Source: Bacteroidota bacterium (lineage in GTDB: Bacteria; Bacteroidota; Bacteroidia; Chitinophagales; Saprospiraceae). From it: a stretch of 35,440 bases of DNA. Of the stretch, positions 25,307 to 32,576 are shown one piece after another. Within the stretch, counting starts at the first letter, position 1. Every line of letters begins with the position of its first letter. The translations under genes and the position numbers were made by a program. A model generated the notes under the pieces. That model saw only the letters and a list, made by a program, of their open reading frames with translations, did not search any database and was not told where the DNA came from. The DNA is taken from positions 1 through 35,440 of the forward strand of contig JANSWP010000075.1 of assembly GCA_024743405.1 (NCBI GenBank), read 5' to 3'.

Positions 25307-26809
25307 ATGACCATTTTAAAACTAGCAAGGCAAAAAAACATATCAGCTTGGTTTCAAAAATCATTATTCATTGACAAATTGAATAACCCTCTAGGTTATT
25401 GTATCATGATAGCCTGTGCTATCGGGTTAGCGTATATTATGTCTATTCTACCCATAAAGTTTTCAGTTCTTGTAATAGCGGCATTGGTGGGCATTCCTCT
25501 TATAATTTATTCTTTTATCAATCTTCATTTCGGAATTATCGTGATGTTGTGCATCGCCTTTTTTTTGGGCCTAGCGGCTAAACATACCAATTCTCCCATA
25601 GGCACTTCAATGGATGGGATGTTGCTGATAATGCTATTCGGCCTTTTAGTTAGATTAGTAAAAGAAAGAGATTTTAAATTTATAAAGAGCCCAATTACGG
25701 TCTTTATTTTAGCATGGATATATTATAATATTGTGCAAGTAATTAATCCATGGGCGGAATCAAGGTTGGCATGGGTCTATACCGTTCGTTCGGTTGCCTT
25801 ATTATTGTGTTTGTATTTTATTGCTTGTTATGCATTCAATAACCTGAAAAGGATATTAACCATTATTAAATTAATAGTTCTTTTAACTTTTTTGGCTGCA
25901 GCTTATTCTTTAAAACAAGAATTTCTCGGTTTCAATAACGCTGAAATAGCTTGGCTGTATGCTGACCCAGAACGCTTTCAACTCATTTATCAGTGGGGCA
26001 GACTGCGAGTATTTTCTTTCTTTTCTGATCCCACTACCTTTGGAATTTTAATGGGATATATGGGCATATTCTGCTTTATATTAGCAGCAGGTCCCTATAA
26101 AATATGGCAAAAGATAGCTTTGGCTTTGGCTGGATTATGCATGATGATGGGAATGGCTTATGCAGGGTCAAGAACTCCATTCGTGTTAGTCCCTTTAGGA
26201 GTAATTTTTTATATCCTTTTGAATTTTAAAAAGAATATTTTAATTGGAGCTGGAATAATTATGATTATAGGGACGGGAGTCGTTATGAAATCAACTTCTA
26301 ACCCGGTGTTATGGCGAATTCAATCCGCTTTTAAAGCCACTGAAGATGCTTCTGTTCATGTGAGACTCAGTAATCAGAAAAGAATTCAACCATTTATTCA
26401 GACTCACCCAGTGGGTGCTGGACTTGGTAGCACCGGAGCTTGGGGAAAAAGATTCACTCCTGATTCATGGCTCGCAAGTTTTGCTCATGATAGTCTTTAT
26501 GTAAGGTTAGCAGTTGAAACAGGTTGGATCGGAATGTTAATTTATATGGGCTTATTATTTACAGCGATGAGAGTCGGGATTTATTATTATTTCAGGTGTA
26601 GAGATCCATTGATAAAAAACTTATATTTAGCGATAACCACTAACATATTGCTTTTATCTATTGCTTGTTATCCTCAAGAAGCGATTACATTACCTCCTAC
26701 TAGCATAATCTTTTATCTAATGCTTGGTATGCTCGTTAGATTGAAAGACTTTGATCCTAATTTTCAGAAAGGATCAAAAAATGAAAAAGAGCCCTACGCT
26801 TTTAGTTGA
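25307..26809 (+). CDS. O-antigen ligase / polysaccharide polymerase (Wzy/WaaL-like)
   Basis: 500 residues with about ten to twelve hydrophobic segments spread from residue 30 to 485. A large extracytoplasmic loop (about 345-400) contains RLSNQKRIQPFIQTHPVGAGLGSTG, the pattern of O-antigen ligase / Wzy_C proteins, and HDSLYVRLAVETGWIGMLIY follows, with the conserved HxxY-like feature. Such proteins either polymerise lipid-linked repeat units at the periplasmic face or ligate glycan to lipid A; in a Wzx/Wzc locus the polymerase role is more likely. The last 8 nt overlap the convergent NifU-like gene. Confidence 0.85.
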   Translation: MTILKLARQKNISAWFQKSLFIDKLNNPLGYCIMIACAIGLAYIMSILPIKFSVLVIAALVGIPLIIYSFINLHFGIIVMLCIAFFLGLAAKHTNSPIGTSMDGMLLIMLFGLLVRLVKERDFKFIKSPITVFILAWIYYNIVQVINPWAESRLAWVYTVRSVALLLCLYFIACYAFNNLKRILTIIKLIVLLTFLAAAYSLKQEFLGFNNAEIAWLYADPERFQLIYQWGRLRVFSFFSDPTTFGILMGYMGIFCFILAAGPYKIWQKIALALAGLCMMMGMAYAGSRTPFVLVPLGVIFYILLNFKKNILIGAGIIMIIGTGVVMKSTSNPVLWRIQSAFKATEDASVHVRLSNQKRIQPFIQTHPVGAGLGSTGAWGKRFTPDSWLASFAHDSLYVRLAVETGWIGMLIYMGLLFTAMRVGIYYYFRCRDPLIKNLYLAITTNILLLSIACYPQEAITLPPTSIIFYLMLGMLVRLKDFDPNFQKGSKNEKEPYAFS

Positions 26810-27050
26810 TAGCTACCACTTTGTTGATATTTGGCACCTTACTCATTATAGCTTGCTCAATACCAGCCTTCATAGTCATAGCTGACATATTACAATTTTG
26901 GCAGTTTCCCATCCACTTTACCTTAACGGTCATATCTTCAGTAATCTCCACTAATTCAACATTGCCACCATCTACCGCCAAATGTGGTCTGACTGTATCT
27001 AGGGCTGATTCGATTTGTTGATATAACGCTGACCTTTCTATAGTTGTCAT
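26802..27050 (-). CDS. NifU C-terminal-like Fe-S scaffold protein
   Basis: An 82-residue Nfu-type protein. It has AVDGGNVELVEI and the cluster-binding pair C50-x2-C53 in MGNCQNCNMSAMTM, then the alpha-helical AGIEQAIMSKVP segment. Two such subunits bind one 4Fe-4S cluster and pass it to target enzymes. It follows mrp (73 bp upstream, same strand), another Fe-S assembly factor, so the two are probably one operon. It overlaps the end of the convergent O-antigen ligase gene by 8 nt. Confidence 0.9.
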   Translation of the reverse strand: MTTIERSALYQQIESALDTVRPHLAVDGGNVELVEITEDMTVKVKWMGNCQNCNMSAMTMKAGIEQAIMSKVPNINKVVAIN

Positions 27051-27123
27051 AAATAATTTTTAATTAGAAATCTTTCTAAAAATCCTCCAATTATCGATAA
27101 AAAAATATTGTTCTAAATATCAC

Positions 27124-28227
27124 TTAATTAACTTGAACTTGTTCTGTAGGCGGTACGAATTCGTTTCTCCAAGACACTTGTTTAACTGTATTTTTCGCTA
27201 TTTCTAAAAACGTATCAGCAACGCCATTTTTTTCATCCGTAATAATAGGCTTACCTGCATCTCCACCTTCTCTAATACCTTGTACAATAGGAACTTGTCC
27301 TAACAAGACAGAATTACTTAAATGAGCCATTCGTTTACCTCCACCTTCTCCAAAAAGAAGGTATTTATTATCAGGCAATTCTGCCGGTGTAAACCAAGAC
27401 ATATTTTCGACTACTCCAATAATTGGAACATTAATATTAGGCAGTAAGAACATATTCATTGCCTTTACGGCATCTGCAACTGCTACTTCTTGAGGCGTCG
27501 TTACTAAGATTGAACCTGTCACCGGCACAGCTTGTACTAAAGTCAATTGAATATCACCAGTCCCGGGTGGTAAATCTACAATCAAATAATCAAGTGGCGG
27601 CCAAACTACATCATTTACAAATTGCTTGATAATGGCTGCTAATCTTGGGCCCCTCAATACAACTGCTTGTTCTGGCTCAATAATAAACCCAATTGACATC
27701 ACTGGTATCCCATAAGCCTCTAATGGCAATATCTTTGGTTTCCCATAAAAATCTTGGACTTTCGGTCTTTGACCTTGTAAACCAAACATTGTTGGGATAG
27801 ACGGCCCATATAAATCAGCATCTAAAAGCCCTACTTTCAGCCCCATTTTTTTTAACCCTAAAGCCAAATTAGTAGAAACTGTAGACTTCCCTACCCCACC
27901 TTTTCCGGATGCAACCGCAATAATATTTTTGATGTGGGGTAATGTATTATTAGCTTTTGGTGCAGGAGCATTTGGTTCCGGTGTTTTAGAAACCATATGC
28001 ACATTTACCTTAGCGGAGGGATAAATATTTAAAATGACTGATTGACAAGCAAAATTCAATTCCGTTTTAAAGTCATTATTTAGATTGGGTAAGACCAAAT
28101 TAAAAGTAACGGAATCACCATCAATTTTTAAGCTTTCAACCATATGAACAGACAAAATATCTTGTCCAGTCGTTGGATCTTTAACAGTACTTAAAGCATT
28201 TAGAACTTTACCTTTTTCAATACTCAT
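27124..28227 (-). CDS. mrp: Mrp/NBP35-type Fe-S carrier ATPase
   Basis: 367 residues. The N-terminus (about 5-80) is a MIP18/DUF59 domain (VLNALSTVKDPTTGQDIL). The P-loop domain has the deviant Walker A GKGGVGKST (108-116), LLDADLYGPSIP, VDLPPGTGDIQL and GVVENMSWF. The CxxC often found after that last motif in Nbp35/Mrp proteins is absent (the sequence goes straight to TPAELPDNKY), which I believe is common in this phylum and may mean the cluster is held differently. The family transfers 4Fe-4S clusters. A -7 box TACTTTTG lies about 20 bp upstream. Confidence 0.9.
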   Translation of the reverse strand: MSIEKGKVLNALSTVKDPTTGQDILSVHMVESLKIDGDSVTFNLVLPNLNNDFKTELNFACQSVILNIYPSAKVNVHMVSKTPEPNAPAPKANNTLPHIKNIIAVASGKGGVGKSTVSTNLALGLKKMGLKVGLLDADLYGPSIPTMFGLQGQRPKVQDFYGKPKILPLEAYGIPVMSIGFIIEPEQAVVLRGPRLAAIIKQFVNDVVWPPLDYLIVDLPPGTGDIQLTLVQAVPVTGSILVTTPQEVAVADAVKAMNMFLLPNINVPIIGVVENMSWFTPAELPDNKYLLFGEGGGKRMAHLSNSVLLGQVPIVQGIREGGDAGKPIITDEKNGVADTFLEIAKNTVKQVSWRNEFVPPTEQVQVN

Positions 28228-28249
28228 ATTTACATTTGTGTTAGACTTG

Positions 28250-28257
28250 CAAAAGTA
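28250..28257 (-). promoter_or_regulatory. mrp -7 box, TACTTTTG
   Basis: On the minus strand TACTTTTG fits TAnnTTTG and would start transcription near 28245, about 18 nt before the mrp ATG. No clear upstream TTG at the usual distance. It is divergent from the ribF promoter. Confidence 0.45.
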
Positions 28258-28347
28258 AACAATCCCTTTGGTTTTTAGTTGTTTATCATAAGGTTTCCAA
28301 TTTTTAAGCTTTCTTTTTCATGCAAATTTTTAGGTTCAAATTTTTAC

Positions 28348-28378
28348 TTGTCAGCATCTGAAACAATTCCTACTTTTG
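28348..28378 (+). promoter_or_regulatory. ribF promoter, TTG-N20-TACTTTTG
   Basis: TTG at 28348-28350, 20 bp, TACTTTTG at 28371-28378, only 5 bp before the ATG at 28384. The expected start site, about 28383-28385, coincides with the ATG, so the mRNA may be leaderless. The same box argues against the longer open frame from 28279. Confidence 0.6.
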
Positions 28379-28383
28379 CCGCC

Positions 28384-30381
28384 ATGAATGTCTATAATGA
28401 CCTGAACAATCTACCGAAATTCAAAAATGCTGTTGTAACCATTGGTTCCTTTGATGGTGTGCATTGTGGTCACCAAAAGATTCTTCAGAAAATTAAAGAT
28501 CTTGCAAAAAATATTAATGGAGAAAGCATTGTAGTCACTTTTCACCCACACCCAAGAGAAGTAATTTATCCCAAGGATAATTCACTGCGACTGATCACAA
28601 CCATACATGAAAAAGTTGCCTATTTTGAAAAATACGGCATAGACAATGTTATTGTAGTTCCTTTCACTATTGAATTCTCGCAGCAAAAAGCAGATGAATA
28701 CATTGAAAAATTTTTAGTGGAAAAATTTCATCCAAAATTCATTGTCATTGGATATGATCACCGTTTTGGGCTCAATAGACAGGGAGATATTAACTTTTTA
28801 AAATGGCATGAAAAAGCCTTTGGTTATCAAGTCATCGAAATACAAAAGCAAGAGATTGAAAATAATGCCATAAGCTCTACAAAAATCAGGAGTGCTATTG
28901 AAAGAGGAGCGATAAAAAATGCCTATCAACTTTTGGGACATCCTTATATTTTAACTGGAACGGTCGTAAAAGGGCAACAAATAGGTGCATCCATTGGCTT
29001 TCCTACCGCCAATATTCAAATCCCGCAGCAAAATAAATTAATACCTGCAGATGGTATTTACACCGTTTATGTTTACCATAAAAACATTCAATACAAAGGG
29101 ATGCTTTATATCGGTGACCGCCCTACCCTAACCGAATTCCATAACAAAACAATTGAGGTCAATATTTTTGATTTTGATAAAGATTTATACGGTGATAAAT
29201 TACAAATAGAGTTATTAGAAAAAATAAGAGAAGACAAGCAGTTTGATGATTTAGAGGGTCTAAAAAGTCAATTGAGAGCAGATAAAGAAGCTTCACTAAG
29301 AATTCTTCAAAATTTTGAAAAAAAACTAGAATTAAATTCTGAAGAAAAATTCCCATCGGTTGGAGTGGTCATATTAAATTGGAATGGTAAGGATTTATTA
29401 AACCAATTTTTACCTTCCATCATGGATTCAGATTATCCAAATTTGGAGATAATTGTTACAGACAACGCCTCTGATGATGATTCCATTAAATTTCTAAACG
29501 AAAAATACCCTTCCGTAAAGGTTATTCAATTAGAAGAAAATTTTGGTTTTGCAAAAGGTTATAATCAAGCATTAAAGAAAGTCACCACAGACTATTATGT
29601 TCTTTTAAATTCAGATGTTGAAGTATCCAAAAACTGGATTCGACCTATTATTAAATTAATGGAGCGAAATAAAAAAATTGGGGCGGTACAACCTAAAATT
29701 AAGTCACAAACGAATAAAAACTTATTCGAATACGCTGGTGCCAGCGGAGGTTGGATAGATTATTTAGGTTATCCATTTTGTAGAGGAAGGATTTTGAGTA
29801 CTGTTGAAGAAGATAACGGTCAATATGATGATATAGAAGAAATATTCTGGGCTTCTGGTGCAGCCTTATTTATTCGTCCACAGCTTTTTCATGGATTAGA
29901 AGGCTTCGATGAGACCTATTTTGCGCACATGGAAGAAATTGACTTGTGTTGGCGAATAAAAAGAGCAGGGTATAAAGTAATAGTTTGCCCTAAATCTGTC
30001 GTTTATCATGTAGGCGGTAGCACCCTAAATTATCTTTCACCGAAAAAGACTTACCTCAATTTTAGAAATAGTTATTACACTTTAGTCAAGAATGAATCGA
30101 AGCAAAAGCTTGTTTGGTTGATACCAACTAGATTAATATTGGATGGATTGGCAGGTTGTCTGTTCCTAGTACAAGGAAAATTTAGTCATATAATTGCTAT
30201 TATTAAAGCGCATTGGACCTTCTTTCCAAAAATCAGAAAGATTTTTAAGAACAGAAGATACAGCCAAGAACTGATTGACAAAATAAGTATTAATATTGAG
30301 CCTAATAAATCAGGAATATTAAAGAAAAGTATTATTGTCCAATTTTATTTAAAAGGGAAAAAGTCTTTCCATCAACTGTGA
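28384..30381 (+). CDS. ribF: RibF (riboflavin kinase/FAD synthetase) fused to a glycosyltransferase family 2 domain
   Basis: A 665-residue fusion. Residues 1-315 are a complete RibF: FAD synthetase with VTIGSFDGVHCGHQKIL and VVTFHPHPREV, VIGYDHRFG and the ISSTKIRSAIERG segment, then riboflavin kinase with GASIGFPTANI and the DGIYTVYV... MLYIGDRPTL block. From about residue 322 a GT-A glycosyltransferase begins (SVGVVILNWNGKDLL, VTDNASDDDSI, LEENFGFAKGYNQAL, LNSDVEV, then GFDETYFAHMEEIDLCWR), normally a separate protein. No stop or ATG lies between. The joint has an A8 run (29318-29325): losing one A gives a TAG and a free RibF of 314 residues. The frame extends to 28279 but the promoter supports 28384. 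It overlaps the next gene by 4 nt. Confidence 0.9.
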   Translation: MNVYNDLNNLPKFKNAVVTIGSFDGVHCGHQKILQKIKDLAKNINGESIVVTFHPHPREVIYPKDNSLRLITTIHEKVAYFEKYGIDNVIVVPFTIEFSQQKADEYIEKFLVEKFHPKFIVIGYDHRFGLNRQGDINFLKWHEKAFGYQVIEIQKQEIENNAISSTKIRSAIERGAIKNAYQLLGHPYILTGTVVKGQQIGASIGFPTANIQIPQQNKLIPADGIYTVYVYHKNIQYKGMLYIGDRPTLTEFHNKTIEVNIFDFDKDLYGDKLQIELLEKIREDKQFDDLEGLKSQLRADKEASLRILQNFEKKLELNSEEKFPSVGVVILNWNGKDLLNQFLPSIMDSDYPNLEIIVTDNASDDDSIKFLNEKYPSVKVIQLEENFGFAKGYNQALKKVTTDYYVLLNSDVEVSKNWIRPIIKLMERNKKIGAVQPKIKSQTNKNLFEYAGASGGWIDYLGYPFCRGRILSTVEEDNGQYDDIEEIFWASGAALFIRPQLFHGLEGFDETYFAHMEEIDLCWRIKRAGYKVIVCPKSVVYHVGGSTLNYLSPKKTYLNFRNSYYTLVKNESKQKLVWLIPTRLILDGLAGCLFLVQGKFSHIIAIIKAHWTFFPKIRKIFKNRRYSQELIDKISINIEPNKSGILKKSIIVQFYLKGKKSFHQL

Positions 30382-31121
30382 ATTCAAAAAAACATATGAA
30401 AAAAAAAATTGAAATTCTTTATCAAGATGAGGACATAATAATTGTAAACAAACCCGCACCATTGCTTTCTATTTCCGACAGGTATGACCCCAGTAAATAT
30501 AATTTACAAGAGTATTTAAACAAAAATTTTGGGCAAGTTTTTGTCGTTCATCGTATAGATAAAGAGACAAGTGGTGTGATGGTTTTTGCCAAAAATGAGC
30601 AGGCCCATGCAAACCTTTCCCAACAATTTGAGAATAGAAAAGTCCAAAAAATATATTTCGCATTGGTATCGGGTAGGATGAGCCAAGAAAGTGGAATCAT
30701 AGATAAGCCAATTGCTCATAGTCAAAGTGGGGTTCACAAAATGGTCATTGCCAATAAAGGAAAACGCTCAATAACCCATTTTAAAGTATTAGAATATTTT
30801 AAAAGCTACTCTTTATTGGAAGTTGATCTTAAAACAGGACGCACCCATCAAATTCGGGTTCATTTTAATGCAATTGGATACCCCTTAGCCATTGATAAGC
30901 TATATGCAAAAAAGACAGAATTCTTTTTGTCAGACGTAAAAAGGAAAAAATATAGGATTGGAAAAGACAAAGAGGAAAGACCCTTAATGACACGTCATTC
31001 CCTTCATTCAAGAAGTTTAAGTTTTGAACATCCTACCACAAAAGAAAAGATGACGTTTATAGCAGATTTACCCAAAGATTTCCGCGCAGTTTTATCTCAG
31101 TTGAGAAAATGGGGAAATTGA
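30378..31121 (+). CDS. RluA-family pseudouridine synthase
   Basis: 247 residues from a GTG that overlaps the ribF fusion stop in a GTGA; an ATG at 30396 gives 241 residues and is equally plausible. The catalytic segment VHRIDKETSGVMVFAKN contains the invariant Asp (D61). VNKPAPLL precedes it and LLEVDLKTGRTHQIRVHF follows, both typical of the RluA/RluC/RluD family, which isomerises uridine to pseudouridine in rRNA or tRNA. No S4 domain is present, so it is more like RluA or a short Bacteroidota homologue; the target cannot be inferred. It ends 2 bp before the convergent TRAP permease. Confidence 0.9.
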   Translation: MNSKKHMKKKIEILYQDEDIIIVNKPAPLLSISDRYDPSKYNLQEYLNKNFGQVFVVHRIDKETSGVMVFAKNEQAHANLSQQFENRKVQKIYFALVSGRMSQESGIIDKPIAHSQSGVHKMVIANKGKRSITHFKVLEYFKSYSLLEVDLKTGRTHQIRVHFNAIGYPLAIDKLYAKKTEFFLSDVKRKKYRIGKDKEERPLMTRHSLHSRSLSFEHPTTKEKMTFIADLPKDFRAVLSQLRKWGN

Positions 31122-31123
31122 GA

Positions 31124-32470
31124 TCAATCAATAAAAAAGAAAATAAACTCCGGGAAAAATATAACTACAACTAGAAAAACAATTTGAATCAAAATAAATG
31201 GGACAATACCCCGATACAGATGTTGAGTGGTAATTCCAGGAGGCGCAACGCCTTTCAAATAAAAAAGAGAAAACCCAAACGGTGGGGTTAAGAAAGAAGT
31301 TTGAAGGTTCATCGCTAACAATATACCTATCCAAATAAGAATATTTTCTCGTTGAATAAAAACTTCGTGATAAGTTGCAAATTCAGCTTCGAATTGCAAA
31401 AATATTGGCGCTACCACGGGAACAATGATGAAAATAATTTCAATAAAATCAATAAAAAATCCCGCAACAAAAACAACTATCATGACCAACGCCAAAAAGG
31501 TAATGGGATGGAGGTTTGAGGATTCGATCATTTCAATTAAATAAGTATCGCCACCCATTTCACGGAATACAAAAGAAAAAGTCGTAGCACCCAACAAAAT
31601 CAAAAATACCATACATGTCAAATGGGTCGTTTCTTCTCCAACCAATTTCAAAATTCGAATATTAAATTTGCCTTGTATAACCGTAAGTATTGTTGCTCCA
31701 AATGCACCTACAGCCGCTGCTTCCGTTGGTGAGGCAAGCCCAGTAAATATGGATCCTAAAACAGAAATGATCAAAATCATCGGGAGAAAAAAGGCTTGGA
31801 ATATTTTTAACCAATAATTTCCCTCCTTGAATTTTTCAATTTCTTCAGCAGGTATTGCTGGGGCATTCTCAGGATTCCTAAAAGAGTAAATTAATATATA
31901 GATTATATAAATAACCACTAATAATACACCTGGTAATAATGCAGCCCCAAATAAATCTCCAACAGAAACATTCAATACAGATCCTAAAAGAACTAAAACG
32001 ACTGAAGGCGGAATAATTTGCCCCAAAGTCCCAGAAGCAGAAATAGTTCCTGTTGCTAATTCTGGCTTATATCCTCTCTTTAACATGGTAGGAAGAGATA
32101 TAAGTCCCATAGTAATGACTGTTGCGCCTACAATTCCAGTAGAAGCGGCTAACAAAGCTCCGACGACAACTACAGAAATTGCTAAACCACCTCGGATTTT
32201 ACCAAATAGCATCCCCATTGTTTCAAGCATTCTTTCAGCTAGTCCGGATTTTTCGAGCATGATTCCCATATAAATAAATAGGGGGACGGCAAGTAAAACA
32301 TAATTGCTCATTACTCCCATAATCCTAGGAGGCAATGCCGAAAACGCAGAAGGGTCTAAAAATAGTATTGCATAAATAATAGAAATCCCACCTAAGGTGA
32401 AGGCAACTGGAAAGCCATATAATATCAATATGAAAATGCTGATAAATAGAAGTAGGGCAAGAATTTCCAT
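31124..32470 (-). CDS. dctM: TRAP transporter large permease, DctM-type
   Basis: 448 residues with about 12 hydrophobic segments. Family features: FLFISIFILILYGFPVAFTLGG near the start, VPLFIYMGIMLEKSGLAERM, STGIVGATVITMGLISLPTMLKRGY, ISASGTLGQIIPPSVVLVLLG and GLASPTEAAAVGAFGA, with TPPFGFSLFYLKGVAP near the C-terminus. DctM carries the transport pathway of tripartite ATP-independent periplasmic transporters for organic acids, driven by a sodium gradient. The partner small permease DctQ and the binding protein DctP are not in the window; the gene upstream is a secreted adhesin-like protein and no fused DctQ domain is visible at its N-terminus. The substrate is unknown. Confidence 0.9.
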   Translation of the reverse strand: MEILALLLFISIFILILYGFPVAFTLGGISIIYAILFLDPSAFSALPPRIMGVMSNYVLLAVPLFIYMGIMLEKSGLAERMLETMGMLFGKIRGGLAISVVVVGALLAASTGIVGATVITMGLISLPTMLKRGYKPELATGTISASGTLGQIIPPSVVLVLLGSVLNVSVGDLFGAALLPGVLLVVIYIIYILIYSFRNPENAPAIPAEEIEKFKEGNYWLKIFQAFFLPMILIISVLGSIFTGLASPTEAAAVGAFGATILTVIQGKFNIRILKLVGEETTHLTCMVFLILLGATTFSFVFREMGGDTYLIEMIESSNLHPITFLALVMIVVFVAGFFIDFIEIIFIIVPVVAPIFLQFEAEFATYHEVFIQRENILIWIGILLAMNLQTSFLTPPFGFSLFYLKGVAPPGITTQHLYRGIVPFILIQIVFLVVVIFFPEFIFFFID

Positions 32471-32506
32471 TATTTGGTAGTTTCGCTAGGTAATTTTAGG
32501 ATGTCA

Positions 32507-32555
32507 AATGGAGAAGGGATGAAAAACTAAGTTTGATTTTCACCCCTTCTCCATT
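32507..32555 (-). terminator. Strong hairpin between the adhesin-like gene and dctM
   Basis: Two 19-nt arms (32507-32525 and 32537-32555) pair with a single A-C mismatch around an 11-nt loop. It begins 21 nt after the adhesin-like gene's stop on the minus strand. No long U-run follows on that strand, so termination is likely but not certain; an mRNA-stabilising role is the alternative. Confidence 0.6.
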
Positions 32556-32576
32556 GTGAATTATTTTGTTGTGTTT

